Positions 37,036 to 49,200 of a stretch of DNA of 64,000 nucleotides are shown piece after piece. This DNA comes from Kryptolebias marmoratus (taxonomy: Eukaryota; Chordata; Actinopteri; Cyprinodontiformes; Rivulidae). Both the position numbers and the translations under genes were made by a program. The notes beneath the pieces are model-generated. The model had not been told where the DNA came from and made no database searches. It was given only the letters and a program-made list of their open reading frames with translations. The stretch covers positions 10,743,940 through 10,807,939 of the forward strand of contig NC_051435.1 of the NCBI RefSeq assembly GCF_001649575.2, given 5' to 3'. Positions within the stretch are counted from its first letter, which is position 1, and the number at the start of each line of letters is the position of its first letter.

Positions 37036-39141
37036 TTTATTCAAAAAAAAAAATAATATCAACAGAATAAATTTGGCAACAATCTACTCAGAGAAGAAGG
37101 GGGAAAAAAAACAACATTTGAGCTGTAAAACAAACTTTATAAAACAAAACCAAACAAAACAAACAGCGGAAGAGAGATTCCTTGAACTGTACATACGAGT
37201 CACCTTTGGTAAATGTGGCACAAATTAAAAAAAAAAAAAGTAACTTTAATAGCTTTTCCTCAAGCTGTCGGTACAAAAATCTTCATAAGTTAGAACATTT
37301 TCACACAACTTACTGAATGTTCAGCGTGGCGGGTGGTTTTAGGAGCCGATTTTCTTTGAAGCACCTCTTTAGCTCTTGGCCCAGACTATGGCACTTGGTT
37401 CAGACACCACTTAGCAGCATAAACCTCACAACGACAGTATCACTCGTCAGTCTCAGGCATCACAAGGAAGTCTCAAGTATAATCATAGTGGCCGTCACGT
37501 TTCCTGCACGTCCCAGGAAACCAGAAACAGAGTCTGCTTTTTTAGACCAATCCTAGACAAAAAAAATAAATCAATAACATTTCTTTTAAAAAAAACAAAA
37601 CAAAGCTTGGTTGTTCCTGTAGTTTAAATCTGCCTCTTCGGTCTCCTGCTATAGAAGAGGCTACGAAACACAAATTGCAAAACAAAACAGAAGATTAATA
37701 GGTTTGAGGAAAAGTAAACAGCTGTATGTGGCCAGCTCCTGAGTGTGGTATTTGGTCTGAAAGGGGTGGGCTGAACCTGCTAACCCGACCCAATATGGAG
37801 GAGAAAGAAAACTGAGGTAGATAACTGGTCTGACCGAAGACCAGGACGAATCACAAGCTCACGGGAGGACGTGCTGCTTGAACTTTGTTTTTGTTTTTTC
37901 GTCATGAAACAGAATATCATTTTAGATTCATCTGTTCTTTGACCATTTCCTAATATGTCCATTTTACTTTCCTGTTATGAAAGTGGCACTTGTTTTAATC
38001 CTTCCTTCTGCACTAATATCTAAGAAAACGGCACGTTTACAAAAAGAAAAAAGGCACACTGTCTGTCCAAACTGAACTAGTTTGCAGAGACTCTAACATC
38101 CTGGTTAAAGAGTCAAATGGTGACAAACCTTCTGACTATATTTGGTAAAGGAGGTTTGTTTCCTGTCAAAGAGCGAGGCAATATAAAATACACACATTCA
38201 TCACGTTTTACCTTAAACTGACTTGTTCCTTTTTTTTCTCCCCACAATAAACATGGTTTTGTTTTGTTTACACATCCTATGAAAAGAGCAATGAACATCA
38301 CCTCAAATGCAAAAGCAAAAAAAAAAAAAATAGTTTTTACCTCACGAGGTTTAATTTAAACAATTCTAAAATACTAAGATTTCTAAAAAGGCAAGATTTA
38401 AAATGCAGTCTCAAAAATTCGGACCCATTCCAACATCCACAAAGTGTAGTCTTTACCTAAATAAATATTCAATTCCATAATTCAAACCATTTGTTCGAAG
38501 ATTTTTCTGTGTCTGTTTTAGTCTTGAGAAAGAAGAGCGCACAGTTTTTATTCGTCCTCAAATGTCGACGTCGCGCCGGGCTTTTACTGCTCGTCTTCTG
38601 CTCTGTGGAGCTCTGCGTTCAAACCATGGAGGAGGATTTCACTCAGACGGGAAGATCATTCATTTTCAAAGAGAGAAAAAGTCACCTTACAAGGAAACGA
38701 CACTGAACACTTCACCATAGCAACACACACACTCACACACACACACACACAAGGCGAGCACAAAACATTTTCAAAATGTCTGGCAAAAAAACCCAAAAAA
38801 ACAAACAAAATGAAAGATTAAAAAAAAATAAAAATAAAAATCAAGAAAAGACAAGAGGACTTATTTACAACTAGTCACTTTGCACAGCTAGTCACATGGT
38901 TTTTTCTTCTTGTATCCTGTGGCAACCCCTTTGTAAAAAATTAAAACATTTTCTAGTATGAAAATAAAACTTTTCTTTTTTTTTTCTTTAAATAAAATAC
39001 GAATCATTTGATGAACTCTCTGAACAGCCTGGAAAAAGTCTCACTTAAACTTTTACAAAAACTTTCAAAAAAACAACAGTAAAAAGGTTCCTTAGCGTCC
39101 ACTGGATTCGCGGACATGATTGTCCAGCTGTTGCCTCGCCT
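37036..39141 (-). other. rbms1: rbms1 3' UTR (approximate)
   Basis: About 2.1 kb downstream of the rbms1 stop with no gene-like open frame, AT-rich with many T/A runs. An AATAAA on the minus strand at 37041-37036 could end the transcript, and another at 38552-38547 could give a shorter form. The extent is inferred. Confidence 0.5.
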
Positions 39142-40201
39142 CTACTTGCTCTGTTGGTAGGAATAAGGGGAATGATTGCCGGATGAGTCGACTTGTGACT
39201 GAACTCCATTTTCCTGGAACAAAACACGAAACGGATCATTTGCTACTGCTGCTTTCATCAAGCTTTTGTTCTAGATGAAGAGAACAGTTTTACGCTCACC
39301 TCCACAGGAACGCTTGTCTGCATGTGTGTGTACTGTGGGATATATGCTCCTTGCAAAGCTGTGTTTGCAGCCATATACTGCAGGAAGAGAGAGAAACATG
39401 CAGAATATAGCCATGATTTATGCATTTTGGAGTTTACTGAGCCACTTTATTATTATTCTGTTATTAGAAAAGATTCTTTCTGATAATATGCAAAGTTCTC
39501 TCACCGTTCCTGCACCGCCCAGAGTGAGGTGACTCATCTGCTGAGCCAGAGGAGCCATCATGGAAGCCGGCTGCAGTGACACAGACGGGTCCATAGAGGG
39601 CGATATTACCGCACCCTTTAAGAACAGAGAGAGAAGGAGGAGAGGATCAAATTCACTGCCGCAAATACAAAGCCTCAGATCACCACAAAGGAATATTTGT
39701 CTATATAAAAAAAAAAAAAACAAACATGTGAAATCCATTATATCGGAGTTTTAAATGAAATCCGGTTTCTGAACATCAGGCGGAGATAACCTGAGTAATC
39801 TAAAGTCAACCGCCAAGCAAGCTGTCTGCGAGCATCTTGGCTGGCCTGGTGCATCAGGCAGTGTTTCCTCATCTAATGGCTCATTTCCAAAGAAAAAACG
39901 GCTCCTCTCTCAATTCAGAGCCATCTGCTATAAAATATTAAGCATCTGTCATTACAGGCGCTCATCTGTAAAGAGTTGTTTTTACATTCCTGCACAGACG
40001 GTTAAGTTCTTTAGTTTCGCCCCATGCATATACCATCCATACTGAGTCTGTCTGTTTACAGGAAAATGGTTCAGTTCTGTTGCAGTCACACAGGGGAAAT
40101 ATTTAGGAAGAATAATAGTAAAGAGGGAAGAGATGAGATGTTGCTCTTACCGGATGCTGCATGATGTAGGGTTGATGAGGCACCCAGGAAGGGTTCTGCA
40201 C
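39142..40201 (-). CDS. rbms1: rbms1 exons 10-13: Gln/Met/Pro-rich C-terminus and stop
   Basis: 40151-40201 encodes [17 protein letters not shown]. 39505-39615 includes [20 protein letters not shown]. 39300-39377 includes [18 protein letters not shown]. 39142-39213 ends [11 protein letters not shown] and stop. Each exon here is a multiple of three except for the terminal one's shared stop, so isoforms that skip one exon would stay in frame. Confidence 0.93.
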
Positions 40202-43200
40202 CTGGAACACCAACAAACAGAACGTGTAAAAAAAAACAAAAAAAAAACAGATGATCACATGCTGCTGTGGACAATACAGAAGCACAACAGGGCCTTTTGT
40301 CTCACAAATACATGTCTTTGTTTCAGAAGCCCAATCAGTTTCGGTTAAGGAAAACAAGGATTTCTTGCTTTATGATCCAAACAGTTTATCACCAGCCGAA
40401 GAGATGGATCCAAACCTGATATGCTGAAACCGGAGACATGTAGGGAGACATGGACGTCTGAGCGATCATCCTGCTCGAAATACTGTAAGGTGCAGGAAAG
40501 AATCTGGACACACAAGAATCAGAGGATTTTTATAAACTTAACTAGTCTAACGCACATCATGTAACAGCAGAGCAACTGTTTGGCGTTAATTCGATTTACC
40601 CATTTTGCATAGCAGCTGTACTGGGGTCATATGTCAGGGTCATTCCAGCCTGGGACAGAAGCAAATCACAAGTTTAGCCTCTTCATCGAAGTTTACTGGA
40701 CTACAGCCACGTAAACCACAGATAGCACCAAAGGCTATCTGTTATAAACACATAAACAGAGATGATCTTGGACAGAAGACAGGAGATATAGACCATAAAG
40801 TGCCACTACTAATAAAAAGGTAATCTGTCTTCAGCCAATAATGCTACCAGTCCTTATGATAAAGTCTACCAGGAATGGAGGCAGTAGGTGCAGTTTGTGC
40901 AGAATGAAATGTTGTCATGCTTATGTACTGGGAAATTGTTGTGAATGAGCTAAAAATGTTTCTTTTTTTTTTTTTTTCTCTTTTCCTGTAAGTCCCTGGC
41001 GACTCCGAGACTGCCTCACACCAGTTTCTCTTCCTTTTTCTGTTTGAGAGAGTCTGTTTTCTGCAGCAGAGTCAACTTTCTATCAAGCAGTTTGATCTAG
41101 AGATTACATTTTAAAGACAGTTACATTTTCCAGACAGAGTTAAACCCTTCTGAAGCCCTAAACGGGTTTAGCAAATTGTGCTAATCCTTTAAAAGAACTC
41201 TTGAAAAGTGTAAATGTTTTCAGTGCGTGTACGTGTCTGTAACTTTTAACGGCGCCTAAAGACTTGAGGTTTGTCTTTTATTTCTGCTGCTTCTAACTCC
41301 ATCCTGCCCCCTCTCTTACCAATCGGGAGTCGCCGTCCCTCAGCCAGCCGCGGCCATTCTGGCCAAATTTATTTTGACTTTGTCTCTTTTTCTGTCCGCC
41401 ATCGGCAAACTTGCACAAAAGTGGCTCAGATGGTGCTACGGAGAGAGAGAAAGAGAGAGTAAACAACATTAAATAGCATCATCACACATATTGTTGTCTG
41501 TCTTTCAGGCTACAAAGCCAGAGAGTGCAGATATATTAACCAGCCAGGGAACTGAGACCTGCAATTTGGCAGCTGTGGAGCTGTAATCCTCTCCCGGTCC
41601 TAAAGGAGGCAAGGCCAGCAGAGACTATTTCAGTCTGATAATCCAATTAAAAAGCTTAGAGAGGGAGCGGAGGCCGCACTGGGCTGCTTTCTCTCAGTGC
41701 CTTTGTCTTTGCTCTGCCACTTCGGGCTGAGCGCATGTGATCTCTTCACCACCAGACTCACTGACTCCTGTTGGACGCATTAATCATCTGGACAACCACT
41801 TCATCCCTCTGATACATCTCCACCCATTAGGAGAGCTCAAACTAAAGCCACCAAAAAAAAACTGCTTTCTTTCAGGTATATTTCCCTACCACTGCATTGT
41901 AGGCTACACTTCTATATGACGTAATTAGATCTGTATCATAAAACATTCTTACCTGGAACACCTGCAGGTGTTTTGATGAACTTTCCGTTAAACTGAGAAA
42001 TTACTGCTTCACATTTTTCAGTTGACTCCATTCTGCAGATATAAATAGAGACACACAGAGTGCAGCTACATCAGCGGTAACTCCAGCAACGAGAGCAAAC
42101 AGTTCCTGCTTCCTGTGCACCTTTGGTGGAACAGTTTCTGCATCATAAAAAAAAAAAAAAAGATTTTATCGCCCTGTCCATACGGCGCACGCAGAACATT
42201 GCGCAACGTATCGGTTTGCAGACTTTGCCACTGAGCCCCGTGCATTGTGTGAGGGCACAATGGCAAAGACGCACACCTTTTTTCGAGCACGCCCAGATAA
42301 AAACATTCCTATGGAGCACGGTGATTTTTGTTTTATCAGTCATAGTCTTTGGCTTTGTTTGTTAGGTCAGTAAAATGTCAGGTTATACGAGTACAACTGC
42401 CAGAAACCAGCGTTACATCCTATAATTAAATCTGCAACTCACCGTGAAACAAATTTTTAACATAGTTTTCTATTGTGTGGTATTGTCACTACTGTATTTA
42501 AATCGGCACCACATGATTCTGTATTTTTACATGCCTAAGCTGGGAGAAAGGAAGACTCCCTCTTGTCTTTTTTCCCGGCCCTGGCGTTGCTTCTACTACA
42601 CTGGTCTCTTGCTGTTTATCGTTTAAAAATGGCCTTGAAGCAATCTAAAGCGTCGCTCTGAACCAGTCCCAAGTGCTCCTCCTGGCAGTCTGGGGGAAAA
42701 ACCCTGGTCAAACCACGCTTGAGACTGCAGCGTGTTTAATCATATAGAATGTCAGTCAAGTCAGGCACACGGCTAGCGGGGGCTTCGTGATGACAGTAAG
42801 ATGGTCGTTGTACAATTCACGTGCCTCAGAAGCACTCCACTTGCAATTTGTTCTCTGTTCTTGCAGGGCGTGCTGCCATAATCATCAAATTCTTCCTTCT
42901 CCTTCCTCTCTGCCGTTTCAGGCTGTTCCCTCTCCGGAGTCGCAGCAGACTTTACCATTGCTCCCTTCTTCCTGGGGGCCATTTCATAACATTCGAACCG
43001 AGACTTTCTTCAAAAAAAAAACAACATACATATAAACAATGTTCATCAGTCGAAAGAGAGATGAGATGTGCTGCAGACACCCACTGCTCGCTTTGCATCA
43101 CACGTCAGTCAGTCGTGATTATCACAGACTAACTACTTTCTGTACAAGTGCAGCCTGTACTCCTGGCACGCAAGACTTGCTTAATTGCAGGTCGCACACA

Positions 43201-46200
43201 TTCCTCACGTGTATCAAACATACATTTTTTCAGGGCTGATGTCACGGATGTTCCACGCCTCGAGCGAGTCAGGCATGAAACTTGTACATGACAGGTACTC
43301 GTGTCGGTATAATTTCTCTGACATTTTGTCGGCGATCACCCCCACGTCCTGGCTGCGAGCTATCGATCCCTGAGATCTGTGCGTGTCAAAAATACACGGG
43401 GATGGTTGTGAGCTCGGCTTAACAAATGTCCTACAAAGGACAAGGAAAGCTGTCACTGCAGACAGATATAATTTATTTCATTTAACTGTACTCTTGTGTC
43501 ATATAATAGACGTTTCTATGGAACTATTATGGTAAAGTTTGACTCAATAAATGACAAAAAAAAAATCCAACCTTGCAAAGCCCACTCCTCTGCTGACTCC
43601 GCCTGAGTCCCTCAAGATCCGAGTGGATATAACTTGACCGAACTGCTTCAGCATGTTCTCCAGTTCCTGCTCATCCATAGACAACGGTAAGTTGGAGATG
43701 TAGAGGTTTGTTGGGTCTTGTTCTTGTTGCTGCACGATGAGAAGAAAATAAAAAATGGAGGTGAAGGGATTAATTTAGCGTCGGGAAAATGCAAACGCAT
43801 TTATAGTTCAAATGTCACGTTCATGATGGCGTTAATTATGTGTGAAACAGGAGCAGGAAGCAAGACTGGAAACTCCACATCACTTATACCTAGAAATGCC
43901 TGCTCATTTATTAGACGTCCTGTAAGAGAACTGTGACTACTCGGGACTTCAGGTCTTAAAGAGTCGGCGACAAGAAGAGATTAACATGCAGCCCGTGGAG
44001 CCCAGAGGCTCTTTTCAGCTGACTTCCTGCTGATTTTTCACAGCATCAGCACAAACACGAGCCGTGGTTATGGCTCTGTGTGGAGAGGTTTTAACTTTAC
44101 TATTCACTGGTGTTGTGGTGTTTCGAGTCAACAAAAAGCATCTGTTTGACTGCAGAAAAATAACACAAAATCAACACATAAAGGGCAATAAAGAGAGGTG
44201 AAGTAAATACTCAAACATAAAACTATTTTTTTCTTCAACTTTCAGGCCTTTGGTGGTGGAGCTGAGTTTTCATCCAGCTTGGAGAGTATTAAACAACCCA
44301 TAATGAGGAAAAACACGAGATTTACAATAACAGAAAGGTGACTTTTCTGCTCCATTTAGTCATAGCCTTTTTAAACTTAACTTAGCAAGTAGAAAAAGTC
44401 ATAGTTTTCATGAAGTGTTGTAATTCACTGGAGCTTTAGGCTAAATTATCACGTTTTATCGATGATAACAGCTCATCTTGTCGCCAAGGACACAAGAAAC
44501 TCTTATCTGGTCATTTCTAACCACCTGCCTTTGAAACAGTAATGAGACTTCTTGAGGGTTTCTGGTTTGGTTAAGAAAAAAAAAAAAACCCAAAGAAACA
44601 AAAATAAAACAGGAAAAACGACCGAACAAGCTCCTTCAACCACGGGAATGAAACATAAAAGTCTCAGGCTCCGTAATGGCGGTTACCGTCAACAATAAAA
44701 CAACAAACTTGAACATAAACTTCTGTATTTAAAATCTAAACACAAAAGCGTAGGAGGCCATCTTATGAAACCCCTGACCGCATTTCATTGTTTGAAATGC
44801 GGTCAGGGGCCGTTGCTTTCTGCCACAAAGGAACCAATTTCCCCCCCCCCAAACTCGCTCCTGTTACCATAACAACGTACAATTATTTACTTTCTTTTCT
44901 GCAAAATCCCTTTAATGTAGCTCTCTTTCATTCCATATCTAATCTTAATTTGACAATAACAGACTTTGTAAAATTTTTATCTGGGCTTAAATGTAAGATA
45001 CGTGTGTTAATGACTTAAATATATATTTCCAACCCAACCAAAGCCGTCCTGTCTGACAGATTTTTGCTCTGTTGCTATTCATGTCAGTAATGTTTGGCTT
45101 CCTCAGTCTTCGAGTGCTTCTCTAAATGTTCAGCAGAGCAAAGAAAAACCGGCTGCTGAGTTTTGTTCCCAACACTCTGAGCTCCTCTGTCTTCGTCGCT
45201 CTTCAAGAAATCCCCGCAAAGCTTTGAAAAATCTTTGAGGACTCCATCCAGCTGCAGTTTGAAAGCTTCAATATTCCCACCAGCATGTTTCACAGTGACA
45301 ATAAGAAACCTTAGTATTGCAGTGAGAAAACTAATAAAATAATTTTTTTTAAAAAGCCTCAGCTAAGTGTGCAGCAGGAGGAAAGGCTGGAGGTGGAACA
45401 ATTTAAAGACAGAAGGGTCTGTGATCGCACATTTTACAGATTAACAACTTCAAAATCAAGTTTGATGCGCCTAAACTCCAAAACCCCACACAAACCTGAG
45501 CGTATACGCACTGATAATTACTGATCCGGTTAAAACAGATCATAATCACACTGACTGAATGTGAAGAAGTACCTTCTATAACTCGGCCCCTTTTTTCCCC
45601 TGCAGAGACGTCCTTTAAAACAATTATCAATAAAGCCGGAGCTGCAAACACGTACAGGACTGACACGCGAGCTGCGACAAACCGACTGACGTTTGAGAAG
45701 AAACAGCTGCCAGTTTCTCAATAAATGCAGTGCTGAGCTTACATTTAAAAATTGATATAGTTCCGTAGAAAAATATGAGCAAATATTCACGACGCAGCCC
45801 ATTTCTTCATGACTCAACTCTGTGAGTCACTGATGAGCTTAGACACTAATAGTTGTGCAGAATACACCCTACGAGTCAAGGATTCCTGCCCTGCTCTTTA
45901 ATTCTCCAAGGATTAAGTTTAAATTGCCTGCCCAACCGGCTGGAGGGCGGCAGCGTCGCTGTGTGACCTGTATGTATTTGATATCCGGATTAGCCTGTAA
46001 TGAATCCTTACCTTTGCCATCTGAGCCTGGACGCCGTTGCTCTTCAGGGCGGACACGGCCTTCTGAGCTGCAGCGGGGCTGTCGAAATCCACAAACCCAT
46101 AACCTGAGGGGACATGCAGCACGCTCAGTGGTAGAAGCTCAGCGCTGCGCGTTCGCTTACGTGCTTTAAGTTTTTCTTTATGAAATATTAAAGGTTACTT

Positions 46201-49200
46201 GTATAGGTGTGCTTTGTTTGTGTGTGTGAGTGAAAGTCAAAGCCAAAAACAGCTGAGGATGCAGAAACCGGCAGCTCAGGTCCGCTCTTTGTCCTGTGGG
46301 GTCCAAACAGGGTGCGCATATATACTTTGGCCTCTACTGCGCTTGTTATATTTAACCTACTTAAAATGAGTTATGCTGAATGTATCAGAGGTCTCTGAGA
46401 GAAAGAAATAAAGGTCACCCTGTTACTAAAAGTTAAAAGTGACCCTTAATTTAGCTATGATTAAAATACTTATTAAGGATAATAAGGATGGGGAATGTTG
46501 TTATATTTAAGATCACACAAGGTTGTTCCTAAAGCCATCTATGAGGTCTATTTAAAAATTCAGTGAGAGCATTACAGGGTCTTTAAGGGTGTCCCCTTTC
46601 ACTGAGAGCCTTTTATTAACTGGCATCTGCGTAATCCCGAGGAGAGTGACAAAGCAATCTCCAAATCTCATCGCTACTACAGAGAGTCAGTAAGTTCCTC
46701 TTTGTCAGGAGAAGGGCAGCTCACTGGAACCGAACCATGACGGACCATGTCACTCAGCAGGAAAAGGAAACGTTGGGCACTTCTACCCAGGAAGCTTTAA
46801 CAAGAGCGAAACACAAACAGACGAGGGCTGCGGCTTAAAATAACAGCAGCCCGCACATCTGCTTCCTGATTTGGCCCGATCACCTGAAACCACAGGTCTC
46901 ATGAAGAATTCGGGACATCCATCCAACTGTGAGGGGAACTTAAAAGGACGTGACTCTGTGTTCTCTGACACACACAGGAAGGACACAAGAGAAGCAGAAC
47001 GTCACACGCACACACACACCTTTGCACTTATTTGTAGCCTTGTCCAGGATGGCCTTCGTCGACACGATTTTGCCGTACCTAAGACGAGGACAGAAAGGAG
47101 AAGTTTTGTAAGCAGGGCCGCGCACCAGCCGCAGCCAGTTATAAAACACTCGCAGAGGGAGGATTGAGCAACAATCCATGACATCACTGCGAAAATATGA
47201 GAAACAGGAAGTGGTTTCTATGTGGAGCTGAGGAGCTGAAAACCCCCAGTGTGTGTACAAAACACTAATCTCAACCAGTCCTTTTTTTTTTTTCATTGAG
47301 CCAAACTACACCAAGCGTATCAAACTTTATCAAAGAAAAAATAAAAGCCCCTTCTATGAAGAGCTGAGTTAGTTTGGAACCAACTTGGCAAAACCCTGTA
47401 CTTTCAGGATAATCAAAAGCTATTTACTTTTCATATGATGAGAAATCTAAACAAAACGGTTTATTTTTGACATTAAAAGATGTCTTCCATTGGTTTCTCA
47501 CAGACAGCTGATTATAAGGCTGGGCAAACAACTACCTCAGAAAAGCACAGACAGTCAAAAGTCCCTGATCTTGTTTATGTTGTTGCCATAGTTTCAACAG
47601 AACTGGTAAAGGACTACACAGAATAAAGTGCAGTGCTTATGATAACATCTGAAAGCACCAACGAGAACATTTAAAAGAACAACACTACCATTTCTCTAAG
47701 GACATTTAATGGAGAATCTGCAGAACCGGATTATTAAATACTAAAAATAGCATTTTTTTTAAAATCCTTCATAGATTAAGTAATTATCTTGTAAAGTAAA
47801 TAATTTCCACAACAGCCTGAGCACAGATAAGTTTTCAAACTGCGCCAGAGTTTTTAATCTCAAGGTTCATAACAAACCTTCGTCTTTTGACCTGATCAAA
47901 GCGGATCACTGATACAAGCCACAAACGGACGTTGCAGAGCAGAACCAGAGGGAAATTTCAGTCAGGGATTATGGTGGATACTAAACCAGGTGAAAGAGCG
48001 TGAACTTGTGACCCGTCTGTCTTCTGAACTCTGATCTCAGTTCGTGCAAGCAAAGGGCACTTTGGGCTCTTGCAGCCCCTTCGACGATCCCTGTTCATTT
48101 GTGCCATACAGGAAGCTGCTGAACACCACTTCAAGTTCATATAATAGGATGTTTTAGAAATCCTGAATGCAAAAGATAATAACAATCAATGAAGTCCCCC
48201 CCCACCCCCACCTCTGTCTCTCTCGGTTTCACAGGAAATGGTAAAACATGGTCTTTGATAAAAGCCCTGTGACACACATCAAACCAAGTCAAACATTACA
48301 TTCATAGCAACTGAAATTGTTCTTTGTTTTTTTTTAAACTTTAGTATCCAAAGTTGTCACATTTCAGAATCCATCAACCATTTATAGTTTCAGGACAAAC
48401 ACGTCTTTAAGGTCAAACATTTTACAGAATGAGCATCGGGGTAGACCTGTTGAAATTTGCAGTAAAAAAAAAGAAAGAAAAAGAATGCAGCGGAAACTGT
48501 CCTTCTCCTATTTTGTGTTATATTTGACACAAGGCTTCAGAATAAAAGGAAATGAAATTTCTGAGGAACTTTTGTGGTCCCTCTATTTAACATATGTATG
48601 TGAAGCTATCAGCGCAGTGATTATTTTCTTTAATTTGCACATATGATTTAGAAAACATTTCCCCTTTTCTCAAGGACGTCTATTTTTTCTTTTTACTTTC
48701 TACCAGAGTTTCTCCCCAATAGCTCTTTTGTGCACGCTGGTAATAGCTAATTGCCCTCATTAGGCTGCCATTGCTCCCCTTTGGTGTTTTGGACAAACCG
48801 AACAGGCAGCTCAGTCTTATATCAGTGTCACACTCTAGTTAGGCTCCGTTCTGTTGGCTCAGCAGCAGATAAACTTTGACACCCATCCTTCTACCTCTGA
48901 GCTTTCACACACAACACTGGTGCGCAGCAAAACCGCATCACGTCCAGTTTTAGAGTTCTCTGCGAAGGGAGCCGATCATCCATCTTCCATTTAACCTTTT
49001 GGCTCTCCAGTTTACGTCGGTAAGTGGCGTTCACGACAAACTGACACTGAACAAGTTTAATAAGAAAGCAAACAAACAAAACTACAACAGCTCATAAGGA
49101 TTAGAGGAAGTGTGGTACTCACGGCTGACAGAGTTTGACCAGGTCATGATCTGTGGTTGAAGGGGGCAGGCCTCGGATGTAGAGGTTTGTTTTGCTGAGA

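Noticed and set aside
45084..45293. 69-codon minus-strand frame [14 protein letters not shown] inside an rbms1 intron
   Set aside because: It looks helical, but there are no matching splice phases with rbms1 and no recognised family.
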